Positions 34,055-43,034 of a stretch of DNA of 64,000 nucleotides are shown one piece after another. The translations under genes were made by a program, and so were the position numbers. Origin of the DNA: Asanoa sp. WMMD1127 (lineage in GTDB: Bacteria; Actinomycetota; Actinomycetes; Mycobacteriales; Micromonosporaceae); the NCBI RefSeq assembly GCF_029626225.1, contig NZ_JARUBP010000001.1, forward strand, positions 7,502,001 to 7,566,000. Direction: 5' to 3'. Position 1 is the first letter of the stretch; each line of letters opens with the position of its first letter. Below the pieces are notes generated by a model that worked only from the letters and a program-made list of their open reading frames with translations, searched no databases and was not told the DNA's origin.

Positions 34055-34791
34055 AGGCCGGACTCCGCGGTCCGCACCATGATCCGCCGGCATTCCTCGC
34101 AGCGGACGACCTCGTCGGGCGCCGTCGCCTTGATCCGGGCCCGGTCCGCGCCGGACAGCTCGATGCGGCACCCGCCGCAACGACCCGCGGACAGCAACGC
34201 CGCGCCCAGGCCGCCCGACGACGCCCGGATCTTGTCGTAGAGCGCCAGCAGATCGTCCGGAATGTCCCCGGCAACCGGCCCCCGGGCCGAGATCCGCGAC
34301 TGCTCGTCAGCGGTGATCTCGGCGAGCAGCTCGTCGCGGCGCACCTCAGTGTCACCGCGCCGGCCGCGGGCCGCCTCCAGCCGGCCGACGACCTCGTCGA
34401 GCGACCCCTGCGCGGTCTCCCGCTGCTCCATCAGCTCCAGCTCGGTGTCCTCGAGCTCCGACTGGCGCCGGGTCAGCGAGACCAGCTCGTGCTGGATCGC
34501 CTCCAGCTCGCGGGCCGGACCGCTGCCCATGGTGAGGCGGGCCTGGTCACGGTCCTTGCGGGCGCGTACCTGCTCGACGTCCTTCTCCATGCGGGCGATG
34601 TCACGGTCGAGGTCGTCGACCGCCACCTGGGCCCGGACCCGCTCGTCCTCGAGCGCCGACAGCTCCCGGGCCAACGTCTCGAGCTCGGCGTGCTCCGGGA
34701 GGCTCCGGCGCCGGTGGGCGAGCTGGGCGAGCGCGGTGTCGATCGCCTGGAGGTCGAGCAGCCGGCGCTGCGCCTGTGGTTCGGCCTTCAC
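34051..34791 (-). CDS. Coiled-coil zinc-ribbon protein (CT398/DUF164 type)
   Basis: 246 residues. A long antiparallel coiled coil (about 10-175) ends in a C4 zinc ribbon: CGGC then CEEC near residues 208 and 232. The family is thought to bind nucleic acid or act as an assembly factor. GTG start at 34791 overlaps the Nif3 stop (GTGA), and its own stop overlaps the RNase H gene. The gene trio Nif3-zinc ribbon-RNase H/CobC is conserved in actinobacteria. Confidence 0.9.
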   Translation of the reverse strand: MKAEPQAQRRLLDLQAIDTALAQLAHRRRSLPEHAELETLARELSALEDERVRAQVAVDDLDRDIARMEKDVEQVRARKDRDQARLTMGSGPARELEAIQHELVSLTRRQSELEDTELELMEQRETAQGSLDEVVGRLEAARGRRGDTEVRRDELLAEITADEQSRISARGPVAGDIPDDLLALYDKIRASSGGLGAALLSAGRCGGCRIELSGADRARIKATAPDEVVRCEECRRIMVRTAESGL

Positions 34792-35624
34792 GGAAGCGGC
34801 TCCTTCGGCGGGGTGCGTGGGACGGACGCGGCGTGCAGCGTCCACGGGTCGGTGTCGAGGTCCGAGACCAGCACGTCGACCTCCAGCGTGGCACGCAGGA
34901 AGCCGGCCAGGTCGTCGAGCCACGGGCGCTCGGTCGCCCAGTGTGCCGCGTCGAGCAGCGCGGGGCCACCTCCGGCGACCGCCTCGCTGGCGGGATGGTG
35001 GCGCAGGTCCGCGGTGAGGTAGGCGTCGACGCCCGCGGCCGCCGCCGCGCCCAGGAACGAGTCGCCGGCGCCGCCGCAGACGGCCACCGTCGAGATCACC
35101 CGGTCGGGGTCACCCGCGGCCCGGACGCCCCACGCGGTCCGCGGCAGCACGGCGGCGGCCTGCGCGGTCAAGGCGGACAGCGGCCGCGGCACGGGCAGCC
35201 GCCCGATGCGCCCGGTGCCCCGGGCGGAGTCGGGGACGGGCACCAGCGGGCGCAGGTCGACCAGCCCCAGCCGGGCGGCCAGCGCGTCGGACACTCCGGG
35301 CGACGCCACGTCGGCGTTGGTGTGGGCGGTGAACAGCGCCACGTCGTTCTTGACCAGCGAGTGGACGATCCGTCCTTTGTAGCTGGTCGTGGCCACCGAC
35401 GACACACCCCGCATCAGCAGCGGATGGTGCGCCACGATCAGGTCGGCGCCGACGTCGACCGCCTCGGCCACCGTCTCGGGCACGCAGTCGACCACACACA
35501 GGATCCGGCCGACCGACGCCGACGGATCGCCGACCACCAGGCCGACCCGGTCCCAGTCTTCCGCCCACGCGGGTGGATAACGGTCGTCCAGGGCCGCGAC
35601 GGCCGCCGCCACACTCGTGTTCAT
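34788..35624 (-). CDS. Nif3-like dinuclear metal centre protein
   Basis: 278 residues. Metal-binding positions are visible in AHHPLLMRG (His-His) and at the C-terminal DAAHWATE. The family forms hexameric toroids and has been linked to GTP cyclohydrolase I type 2-like or NIF3 functions without a settled reaction. ATG 35624. First gene of a three-gene overlapping operon. Confidence 0.9.
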   Translation of the reverse strand: MNTSVAAAVAALDDRYPPAWAEDWDRVGLVVGDPSASVGRILCVVDCVPETVAEAVDVGADLIVAHHPLLMRGVSSVATTSYKGRIVHSLVKNDVALFTAHTNADVASPGVSDALAARLGLVDLRPLVPVPDSARGTGRIGRLPVPRPLSALTAQAAAVLPRTAWGVRAAGDPDRVISTVAVCGGAGDSFLGAAAAAGVDAYLTADLRHHPASEAVAGGGPALLDAAHWATERPWLDDLAGFLRATLEVDVLVSDLDTDPWTLHAASVPRTPPKEPLP

Positions 35625-35788
35625 CGGCGCAGAGCTTACCGCCGCGCCGCGGCGATCAGGCCCACGCCGGCCGAGGCCGGATCAACATGCGGACTCGGGC
35701 CCGTCGTGGGCCCGACCGTCGCTCCCGCCAGGGACCGCTCCGCTGCGCTGCGCTGCCAGGTCCGCGGCGGGTCGCGGACACGAGCAGA

Positions 35789-35863
35789 GCCGCGGACAGC
35801 CGCAGGACCGCGACAAGCCGCCGACAGCCGCAGGACCGCGACAGGCCGCGGACAGCCGCAGGA
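35789..35863. repeat. 28-bp tandem repeat
   Basis: About 2.7 copies of a 28-bp unit beginning GCCGCGGACAGCCGCAGGAC, at 35789, 35817 and 35845 (partial). It lies in the gap between the Nif3 promoter side and the flavoprotein stop. Probably slippage-prone spacer DNA. Confidence 0.75.
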
Positions 35864-35874
35864 GCCGTGGCCGG

Positions 35875-36435
35875 TTATTCGGCAAGGACCCGGTGGTCGC
35901 CCGACAGGCGCACGTCGAGGGCGTCCAGGGCGAGGTGCCAGGGAAACACGTCGACCAGGTCTCCCCCGGTGCCCGGCGGGTGCAGTGGCAGCACGTCGTC
36001 GCCGAAGAGCACCGTGATGCCCCATGACCGCAGCCGGTCCAGCGACTCGCGGAACGCCGGGTGGGCGCCCATCGCCGCGTTGGTGAACGGCATCGCCACG
36101 ATCGGCAGGCCCTTGCCCTGACCCTCGACCACCAGCCCGAGGGCGAGCGTGTCGGCGATCCCGACCGCCCACTTGTTGACCGTGTTGACGGTGGCCGGCG
36201 CCACGACGATCGCGTCCGGCGCCGGCAGCACGTCGGGGTCGCCGGGGTTCTTGTAGAAGGAGCGCACCGGGTGCCCGGTCAGCCCGGCCAACGCCGGCAC
36301 GTCGACGAACTTGCGCCCGTCGGGCGTGGTGACGACGCAGACGTCCCATCCGCGCTGTTTGGCCAGGTCGACCAGCCGGGCGATGCCGCGGGAGATCGGC
36401 GAGCCGCAACAGATCGCGTAGAGAACGCCTCTCAT
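35875..36435 (-). CDS. Flavoprotein, phosphopantothenoylcysteine decarboxylase-like
   Basis: 186 residues of the HFCD flavoprotein fold: LYAICCGSPISR at the FMN-binding N-terminus, APDAIVVAPATVNTVNKWAVGIADTLAL and PIVAMPFTNAAMGAHPAF. The Asn in PATVNT matches the family's PxANxN region only loosely, and the His expected in the active site is not obvious, so decarboxylase activity is doubtful. ATG 36435. It follows the XRE gene by 7 nt on the same strand and is likely cotranscribed. Confidence 0.8.
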   Translation of the reverse strand: MRGVLYAICCGSPISRGIARLVDLAKQRGWDVCVVTTPDGRKFVDVPALAGLTGHPVRSFYKNPGDPDVLPAPDAIVVAPATVNTVNKWAVGIADTLALGLVVEGQGKGLPIVAMPFTNAAMGAHPAFRESLDRLRSWGITVLFGDDVLPLHPPGTGGDLVDVFPWHLALDALDVRLSGDHRVLAE

Positions 36436-36442
36436 ACCGCCA

Positions 36443-37672
36443 CTAAACTCCGACGCCCATGTGCTCCGCCAGTTCGGCGACCGCCGGTGGCGGTGTGCCG
36501 CGGGTGCGGCGCAGGACGTCGGACATGACCTCGTGGGCGATCGGCCGGCAGCGGATCTCCGAGGGGGCGAGCCGGTCACCCTCCAGGAGCATCTCGCTGG
36601 CCTTCTCGACGTCGCCCATCTGCGCGAAGCCGCGGGCGATGTCGAGCAGGTGATGGGCCCGGCGCTCGGGCAGCAGGCTGGCGAAGCCCTCCTGGTCGAT
36701 GCCCTCGTGCACCTCGACGGCCGCACGGCCCTCGCCGAGCTCCACGGCCGCGGCGGCCCGGTGCACCTTGACGTTGGTCGGCCCGAAGCACGTCCAGTAG
36801 TGGTTGTGGTCGCCGCCGACCGCCTCGGCCGCCTCTTCGGCGCCGTTGAGCAGGTCGCGCACCGTCGCGCCGTCGCCGATCCGGGCGGACGCCATGGCCC
36901 CCTGCAGCAGCAGCATCCCGTAGACCGACATCCGCTGGGGGTCGCTGTCGTTGCCGCCGCCGGGCGCCAGCCGGTTGGCGATGTTGACGTTGACCTCGAG
37001 GGCGGGGCGGGCCCGGCCGAGCGCGAGCAGCGCGCTGCCGACCCGGTAGGTGGCGGTACCGGCGAGCAACGGGTCGCCGGCCCGCTGGGAGACGGCGATC
37101 GACCGGTCGGCGGCCAGCCAGGCCAGCTCGTGCTCACCGAGCTTGCGCAGCGACGACGAGGCGATCTGGTAGACCTGCCCGAGCAGGTGCGCCGCGGCGG
37201 TGGCGTCGGAGCCCCCGGAGTAGGCGGTGTCGGCGGCCTGTGCGTCGCGCAGCAGCTTGGGCAGCGCCCGGGCCAGCACACCGTATTTCGCGTGCTGGAA
37301 CGTCAGCCAGGCGTGGCTGACCGCCTTGCGCATCTCGGTAAGCGGCTGCGGGTTGGGCTGCGTGTCGAAGAACGCGCTGATCGAGTCGTAGCGCTCCAGG
37401 GCGGCCCGGATCTCCTCGACCTCGACCTGGTCGATGCAGTTGATCGCGTCCGGTCGGCGTTCCGGGTCCTTGCCCAGCAACAGCTGCACATCCAGCTGGA
37501 GGACGTCGGCGATCTCGTAGACCACCGAGAACTTGTCTAGCCGGCGGACACCCCGCTCGACCTTGTCGACCCAGCTCTTCGACTTGCCCAGCCGGTCGGC
37601 GAAAACCTGCTGGGACATCCGCCGGCGGGCGCGCCAGTAGGCGACGCGGCGACCGATGGGGAGCTCATCCAT
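36443..37672 (-). CDS. XRE regulator with TPR-like sensor domain
   Basis: 409 residues. N-terminal helix-turn-helix (about 8-65: RRVAYWRARRRMSQQVFADRLG, then KSWVDKVERGVRRL) and a long helical repeat region (about 100-400) like TPR, e.g. HELAWLAADRSIAVSQRAGD. Such proteins in actinomycetes sense peptides or small ligands and control developmental or antibiotic genes. ATG 37672 with GGGGGAGG upstream. Operon partner is a flavoprotein; a prim-pol gene is divergent. Confidence 0.88.
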   Translation of the reverse strand: MDELPIGRRVAYWRARRRMSQQVFADRLGKSKSWVDKVERGVRRLDKFSVVYEIADVLQLDVQLLLGKDPERRPDAINCIDQVEVEEIRAALERYDSISAFFDTQPNPQPLTEMRKAVSHAWLTFQHAKYGVLARALPKLLRDAQAADTAYSGGSDATAAAHLLGQVYQIASSSLRKLGEHELAWLAADRSIAVSQRAGDPLLAGTATYRVGSALLALGRARPALEVNVNIANRLAPGGGNDSDPQRMSVYGMLLLQGAMASARIGDGATVRDLLNGAEEAAEAVGGDHNHYWTCFGPTNVKVHRAAAAVELGEGRAAVEVHEGIDQEGFASLLPERRAHHLLDIARGFAQMGDVEKASEMLLEGDRLAPSEIRCRPIAHEVMSDVLRRTRGTPPPAVAELAEHMGVGV

Positions 37673-37805
37673 GTCCGTCCTCCCCCCTGGTCGTACAGGG
37701 GCTGTCTGATTCGGGGCTTGCTGGGCGGTGTTGCGGATATCACCCGTTTGTGCCGATCGCACATCGAGTGCGTTTCCTGTCACAGCTGCGCTCGTAGTTT
37801 TCGAT

Positions 37806-37816
37806 TGCAAGTTGCA
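37806..37816. promoter_or_regulatory. Palindrome in the XRE/prim-pol divergent promoter
   Basis: TGCAA-G-TTGCA, a perfect 5-bp inverted repeat centred between the two divergent genes. It is a candidate operator for the XRE protein, on position alone. Confidence 0.35.
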
Positions 37817-37916
37817 TTCGGCTATCTGTCAAACGCAACGACCGCGTGTCGATCCGAGATACGGCGCCGACCACCTGCTAGGGCGAGTCGGACCCAGACG
37901 TAGGGAGTTTCTGACC

Positions 37917-38579
37917 ATGCGGTGGACTATCCGACCACCATTCGCCCGACTCACGCTGCGTCGGTCGGCGGTGAAATATGCCGACCACCGCTGGGACGTG
38001 GTGCCCGGCGCCTGGCTCGACGGCAGCCGGTTCGCGTGCGAGCGGGCGGGTTGCCCGACGACGACCTGCCACCCGGCGGTCGACAGTTGGGAGCGGCGCG
38101 CCAGCGCCGACCCGTCCACGGTGGAGGGTTGGTGGAAGCAGCGGGCGCACGCGGTGCTGCTCGCCACCGGGCGCGCCTTCGACGTGCTCGAGGTGCCCAA
38201 CACGCTGGGCGGCCGGGTGCTGGCCGCGGCGCGGCTGCACGCCGGCGTGCTCGGCCCGGGCCGCCTGCAGGTGACCGGGCCCGTCGCCGCCACGCCACTC
38301 GGCCGGTGGATGTTCCTGGTGCGGCCGGGTGACCCGCTGCGGCCGGAGCTCGAGAACTCGCTCGACGTGGTGCGCCACGGCACGGGCTCGTGGGTGCCGG
38401 CCCCGCCGACCCGGCTGCCCGAGGGCGCCGTGCGCTGGGTCGTGCCACCGGAAGACGTCGCCTGGAGCCTGCCGGACTCCTACGCCGTGCAGCGGATGAT
38501 CGTCGACTCGCTCTTCACCCGACTGGCCGGCCTGCCGCACCTGCCCCGCCAACTGTCCACCACCCGCCGGGCGGCGTGA
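37917..38579 (+). CDS. Bifunctional DNA primase/polymerase N-terminal-like protein
   Basis: 220 residues resembling the Prim-Pol domain: CERAGCPTTTCHPAV (a Cys-rich finger-like loop), then STVEGWWKQRAHAVLLATGRAFDVLEVP. In true prim-pol enzymes the DxD motif chelates metal; here FDVLEVP occupies that position with an incomplete acid pair, so activity is uncertain. Many actinobacteria carry this stand-alone form beside an XRE regulator. ATG 37917. Divergent from the XRE gene. Confidence 0.75.
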   Translation: MRWTIRPPFARLTLRRSAVKYADHRWDVVPGAWLDGSRFACERAGCPTTTCHPAVDSWERRASADPSTVEGWWKQRAHAVLLATGRAFDVLEVPNTLGGRVLAAARLHAGVLGPGRLQVTGPVAATPLGRWMFLVRPGDPLRPELENSLDVVRHGTGSWVPAPPTRLPEGAVRWVVPPEDVAWSLPDSYAVQRMIVDSLFTRLAGLPHLPRQLSTTRRAA

Positions 38580-38914
38580 CCGGGTCGCCGAATCGCGCAT
38601 CCCGTCGACGAGACCACGCAAGATCCCGTCAACAGGACGCGAGAACTCGCACGTCCGGCCGGGCGACCGGTCGTTGATGCAGGTGGCAGCGCATTTCGGC
38701 GCGCGACGGGGAGGGGCGCACATGTTAGGTGACAAGGTAACGGCGGTCTCCGCGCAGGTCGACCCCCTGAACGGCGGACATCGATGCCAACGATGGGCCG
38801 GCACCCGACCAGCCGGATCGCGGCCGGCCGGCTCGCGACCGAACGGGTCACGCCCCGCCGGCACCCACCGTCCGGTCCGCCGTTGAATGCACACGAGTTA
38901 CCATGGTAGTCGTC
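38580..38914. other. Gap without a convincing gene
   Basis: Contains a short Arg/Gly/Pro-rich reading frame (38674-38886) made of imperfect 15-bp repeats (GSRPA-type), which I do not believe is a gene. No clear promoter or terminator hairpin was found. Confidence 0.4.
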
Positions 38915-39652
38915 CTAAGCTGCGACTGACAGGGCCGGGGAGGTGAGCTTGCGTCCCTCGTCGGTGACGACAACACAGTCATATCCGACGAGATCCCCCA
39001 GCCAGCGCACCCCGGCCGGGCCCATCGCCAGCGCCGCCGTGGCGTAGGCGTCCGCCGTGCCCAGGTCCGGGCCGATCAGTGTGACCGACCGGAGCCCGGT
39101 CGACGGCCGGCCCCGCCGCGGGTCGACGACGTGGTGCCCGCGCTCGTAGACGCCGGACGTGGCCACCGCCAGGTCGGTGCCGGAGACCACGTGGCAGGCG
39201 GCCCGCGCGTTCCACGGATGGCGGATGCCGATCCGCCACGGCCGGCCCGACGGGGCGTGGCCCCGCACCCGCACGTCGCCGCCGGCGTTGACACAGTGGT
39301 CGGTCGCGCCCGCGGCCAGCAGCCGGTCCGACGCGACCTGCACCGACCAGCCCTTGACGAACCCCGACGGGTCCAGCCGGCCGGTGGCGTACCCGTCGAA
39401 GTAGCCGTCGGTCTCGCCCCACAGGTCCGCGCAGCGGGACAGCACCGACCGGAAGTCGGCGGAGGCGTCGGCCAGAGCCAGCTCCCCGCGGTCGAAGCGG
39501 CACACCTCGCTGCCCGCCTTGAACGTGCTGAACCGGGCGTCGACCTCGTCGAACCAGGCGAACACCTCGTCGAGCAGCGCGGCCGAGCCACCGGTGGCCA
39601 GCTCGACGCTGATCATGGTGCCCATGCACGCGCGCACCCGGAACTCAGTCAC
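38915..39652 (-). CDS. apbE: FAD:protein FMN transferase (ApbE)
   Basis: Attaches FMN from FAD to a Thr in extracytoplasmic flavoproteins by a phosphoester bond. 245 residues: MGTMISVEL, then YFDGYATGRLDPSGFVKGWSV (FAD-binding region), NAGGDVRVRG and HHVVDPRRGRPS; the Mg-binding TADAYATAALAMG is intact. No signal peptide or lipobox, unlike many ApbE proteins, so transport would have to be by partner or the modification occurs before export. GTG 39652. It overlaps the FMN-binding gene by 8 nt, its likely substrate. Confidence 0.93.
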   Translation of the reverse strand: MTEFRVRACMGTMISVELATGGSAALLDEVFAWFDEVDARFSTFKAGSEVCRFDRGELALADASADFRSVLSRCADLWGETDGYFDGYATGRLDPSGFVKGWSVQVASDRLLAAGATDHCVNAGGDVRVRGHAPSGRPWRIGIRHPWNARAACHVVSGTDLAVATSGVYERGHHVVDPRRGRPSTGLRSVTLIGPDLGTADAYATAALAMGPAGVRWLGDLVGYDCVVVTDEGRKLTSPALSVAA

Positions 39653-40214
39653 GCTCGCCCTTCTTCATCCGCTCGATCGCGACCCGCAGCGACTCCCGGT
39701 AGCTCTCGCTGGTCTCCGTCGCGCCCGACACGGTGTCGAGGTCGGCGCCCTGCTCCCGCACGGCCTCCTCGCCCAGCTGGGACTCGACGAGCGCGCTGAG
39801 CTGGTCGGAGCGGGCCTCCAGGTCGGGCATCTCCAGCGTGCGCACGCGCTCGATGCGGTTGCCGGAGAGGTCGATGACGACCTGGACCGCGCCGTACGGG
39901 TTCTCCACCCGCGGCCCGACCACCTTGTTCGACTTGGGCGCGGCGGGCGGCGGAGCGGCCGCGGTGTCGCCACCGCCGGACTTCGGCTTGGTGGTGCTCT
40001 TCTTCCCGCCCGACGGCGTCGGCGACTTGGCGGCCGGCTTGTCCGGGGCGGCCGAGGCCGGCGGCGTGGCCGGGGCGCTGCCCGAGGCGGACGGGGTCGG
40101 GCCGGCGTTGGCCGCCGCCACCGAGGCCGGCGCCGCGTCGGAGCCGCCCTTGGCCACGACCAGCAGCGAGGTGCCGGCGGCGAGCCCGGCAACGGCCAGC
40201 ACGGCACGGCGCAC
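39645..40214 (-). CDS. FMN-binding domain protein, extracytoplasmic
   Basis: 189 residues. N-terminal hydrophobic anchor/signal (about 3-21), a Pro/Ala/Ser-rich linker (25-95), then the FMN-binding domain with the flavinylation motif DTVSGATET (Asp160 to Thr168), where Thr168 is the expected FMN site. One-electron carrier outside the membrane. GTG 40214 follows AGGAGG. ApbE is encoded directly downstream, the membrane reductase directly upstream. Confidence 0.9.
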   Translation of the reverse strand: MRRAVLAVAGLAAGTSLLVVAKGGSDAAPASVAAANAGPTPSASGSAPATPPASAAPDKPAAKSPTPSGGKKSTTKPKSGGGDTAAAPPPAAPKSNKVVGPRVENPYGAVQVVIDLSGNRIERVRTLEMPDLEARSDQLSALVESQLGEEAVREQGADLDTVSGATETSESYRESLRVAIERMKKGERD

Positions 40215-40225
40215 GGGAGTTCCTC

Positions 40226-41566
40226 CTAGAGTTCGAAAGCGGCGAGGTGGATCTTCTTGCGGGGTACGCCCGACCGGCGCACGACCTTCTGCGCGGACTC
40301 GACGAACCCCGGCGGCCCGCACAGCCAGACGTCCCGCTGGGCGAGGTCGGGCACGAGCCGGCGCAGCCCGTTGGGGCTCATCACCTGGCGCGGCCCGGGG
40401 TCGGTGCGGGCCCCGATCACGTACCAGACGTCGAGGTCGCGGGCCTCGGCCAGCCAGTCGATCTCGCGCTGCAGCACCACGTCGGCCGGCGTGCTGGCCC
40501 GGTAGACCAGCGTCGCGCCGGGCGGCAGCTCCTCGAGCATCGCCCGGATCGGGGTGATGCCGATGCCACCGGCGATCAGCAGCGAGCGGTGCGCGGTGCG
40601 CTGGGCGGCGGTGAACGAGCCGCGGGGCCCGATAGCCCAGACCCGCGCGCCGGCGTCGAGGTCGCGCAGCTCGCGGGTGAACTTGCCGACCACCTTGACG
40701 GTCAGCCGCAGCCAGCGCCCGTTCTGGGCGGCGGAGACGGAGAACGGGTGCGACTGCCACCACAGCCCGTGGGACAGGAAGCGGAACCGGAACCACTGTC
40801 CACCCAGGACCTTGAGCCGGTCGAGGTTGCGGCCGGTGAGGTAGATGGAGATGGTGTCCGGTCCCTCGGCGACCACGTCGGCCACGCGCAGGGCGTACCG
40901 CAGGTTGAAGAACAGAGGCGCGATCACCCGGCCGTACGCGAGCACGACCACCACGCCGATGTAGGCGGCCAGCCAGCCCGTGCGCACGATGCCCGGCTTG
41001 AACAGCTGCTGCCCCAACGAGAACTGGTGCCCGAAGGAGAGGTAGAGCACCAGGTACGTCGACATGTGCAGCCAGCGCCACATCTCGTAGGGCATGGCAT
41101 TGCGGACCGCCCGGATCGAGAACAGCCCGACCGCGGTGAGGATGCCGGCCGACAGGAACGCCGTGAGCATGTCGGGCACGCCGGTGATCAGCACCCGGGC
41201 CTCGACCAGCGGGTTGAAGCCGTCGAGGGCGCCGTAGCCGACCAGGATCAGCGCCATGTGGCCGAGCACCGCGACGATCAGCGCGCCGCCGATGTCGCGG
41301 TGCCAGCGCGTCATCAGCTCCTCGCCGGCCAGCCGGTCGAGCAGCCGCAGCCGGCTCATCAGCAGGATCTGGACGAGCATCACGTAGCCCGCGACCAGGC
41401 CGACGATCCGGCCCGCGGCCAGCGTGACGGCGCCGGTGTCGGAGAGCGAGCCGGCCGGCGTGGTCAGCCACCAGGGCAGCACGGCCAGCACCAGCCCGAC
41501 CCAGAACCCCAGGACGAGCAGGCGGCGGCCGGTGGCGCCGCGCCGGGCCGGAAGGTTGACGGGCAT
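40226..41566 (-). CDS. Ferric-reductase-like transmembrane oxidoreductase
   Basis: 446 residues. N-terminal six-helix haem-binding part (about 10-230) with His in TRWHRDIGGALI, VLGHMAL, RWLHMSTY and LSFGHQFS, followed by an FAD-binding barrel (HPFSVSA near 280) and an NAD(P) site (AGGIGITPIRAM, WLCGPPGF). Moves electrons from NAD(P)H via FAD and haems across the membrane. ATG 41566 chosen; no ribosome site is evident and a TTG at 41653 would add 29 residues. Donates to the flavinylated protein encoded next. Confidence 0.88.
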   Translation of the reverse strand: MPVNLPARRGATGRRLLVLGFWVGLVLAVLPWWLTTPAGSLSDTGAVTLAAGRIVGLVAGYVMLVQILLMSRLRLLDRLAGEELMTRWHRDIGGALIVAVLGHMALILVGYGALDGFNPLVEARVLITGVPDMLTAFLSAGILTAVGLFSIRAVRNAMPYEMWRWLHMSTYLVLYLSFGHQFSLGQQLFKPGIVRTGWLAAYIGVVVVLAYGRVIAPLFFNLRYALRVADVVAEGPDTISIYLTGRNLDRLKVLGGQWFRFRFLSHGLWWQSHPFSVSAAQNGRWLRLTVKVVGKFTRELRDLDAGARVWAIGPRGSFTAAQRTAHRSLLIAGGIGITPIRAMLEELPPGATLVYRASTPADVVLQREIDWLAEARDLDVWYVIGARTDPGPRQVMSPNGLRRLVPDLAQRDVWLCGPPGFVESAQKVVRRSGVPRKKIHLAAFEL

Positions 41567-41645
41567 GCGCGCGGGTCGGCCGCCGGACCGAAGCGGGGGG
41601 TCCTCGGTCCGGCGGCGACCCGCCACTACGGCGCCCGTGGGGTAG

Positions 41646-43034
41646 TCACGCAAAGAGCTTCACCGGGGCGTACTTCTGTCGGGGGAAGATCTTGTCCACC
41701 TCGGCATTGGTCAGGCCGAATCGGCCCTGCGCGACGGCGCCGTAGACGTTGAACATGTTGTTGTACTCCGGGACGTTGCCGCCGTCCAGCTTCTCCAGCC
41801 CGTCCCAGCGGCCGAGCAGGTTGCCGGCCAGCTTCTTGCCGGACAGCAGCGCGATCACGCCGCCGTGCCCGTGGTCGGTGCCACTGCCGTTCTGGCTGAC
41901 CCGGCGGCCGAACTCGCTGGACACCATCACGGTCACGTCGGCCGCGGCGGGGCCCAGGTCGTCGAAGAAGGCGGCCATCGCGGCGGCGAGCTCGTTCATG
42001 TGGTTGAAGACGTAGCCGCCCTGGGTGCCCTGGTTCTCGTGGGTGTCCCAGCCGCCCATGCCGATGGTCGCCACGCGGACGTTGGCGCCACCCTTGATCA
42101 GCTGCGCGAGCTGGCGGAACGCGTTGCCGATCCCCTGGTATTCGACGCCCTCGGCCGGCTCGTAGCCCTCGGCGGCGAGCTTCTGGGCCAGGCTCAGCGC
42201 CGCGAGGCCCTCCTGCACCGACTCCTGCACCGGGTGGTTGATACCCGTGAACAGCGACTTGATCGCCTTGGCGGTGCCCGCCCGGAACCGCTGGTCGCCG
42301 TTGAGGTTGAAGGAGCCGACGCTGTTCATCGCGATCGCGCCGTTGTTGCCGACCAGCGAGCGGGGCAGCGTGCTACCGATCCCCACGCTGCGGAACGCGG
42401 TGCCCGGGCCGAGCGCGTCGACGAGGCTGTCCAGCCAGCCCCGGCCGCCGGTCTCCCCCGGCAGGCCGCCGAGGTTGCAGGCGTCCGCGGCCTGGAAGTG
42501 GCTGAGCGACAGGCGCGGGTCGGTCACCGCGGGCACGAAGCCGAGCTGCCCGGCGTTGAGGTATTTCCGCAACGGCTCGAACGAGCCGGAGAGCCGGAAC
42601 CCGCGCTGCAGCGCGATCCCGCCGTTCTCCGGGATCAGCTGGTCCGGCCGGACCTTGGCCAGCACCGGGTCCTCGGCCGGCGCCACCATCGCGAGGCCGT
42701 CCAGCCCGCCGTAGAGGAAGACGTGGATCAGCGTCCCGGTCTTCGTCGCCGCGAAGCTCGCCCGGGTCGAGACGAACTGCGTGGTGGCCAGGGCCGTCGC
42801 GGTCGCCGCGGCGCCGGTGACGAACGTCCGGCGGGTGATGCCGCGGCCGTCCTGCTGCGCCTCCTCGAGCTCGTTGAGCTGCTGGAGGCGGTCGCGCTCG
42901 GCCGCGTTCTCGGCCTCGACGGCCATGGCCTCGGCCCGCAGCACGGCGTCGGCCCGGTTGTCGGCCAGCCGGGCCAGGTCCGGGCAGTCCGGGTGGATGG
43001 GGAAAGTCGACACGCTGCTCTCCATGGGGATCAC
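41646..43034 (-). CDS. DUF1501 Tat-exported protein
   Basis: 462 residues. An unusual 67-residue N-terminal extension with a charged helix precedes a twin-arginine motif (TRRTFVTGAA, Arg68-Arg69) and hydrophobic stretch. The DUF1501 body follows: VFLYGGLDGLAMVAP, then WDTHENQ and SEFGRRVSQNGSGTDHGHG. The fold resembles sulfatases/alkaline phosphatases (GSGTDHGHG would bind metal). Always paired with DUF1800, whose stop it overlaps by 4 nt. Function unknown. Confidence 0.9.
   Translation of the reverse strand: MIPMESSVSTFPIHPDCPDLARLADNRADAVLRAEAMAVEAENAAERDRLQQLNELEEAQQDGRGITRRTFVTGAAATATALATTQFVSTRASFAATKTGTLIHVFLYGGLDGLAMVAPAEDPVLAKVRPDQLIPENGGIALQRGFRLSGSFEPLRKYLNAGQLGFVPAVTDPRLSLSHFQAADACNLGGLPGETGGRGWLDSLVDALGPGTAFRSVGIGSTLPRSLVGNNGAIAMNSVGSFNLNGDQRFRAGTAKAIKSLFTGINHPVQESVQEGLAALSLAQKLAAEGYEPAEGVEYQGIGNAFRQLAQLIKGGANVRVATIGMGGWDTHENQGTQGGYVFNHMNELAAAMAAFFDDLGPAAADVTVMVSSEFGRRVSQNGSGTDHGHGGVIALLSGKKLAGNLLGRWDGLEKLDGGNVPEYNNMFNVYGAVAQGRFGLTNAEVDKIFPRQKYAPVKLFA

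Noticed and set aside
35789-35863. 28-bp repeats as a possible CRISPR
   Set aside because: Repeats adjoin directly, no spacers; only 2.7 copies.
38674-38886. 70-codon open frame of GSRPA repeats
   Set aside because: Low-complexity, no ribosome site, composition like a shadow frame.
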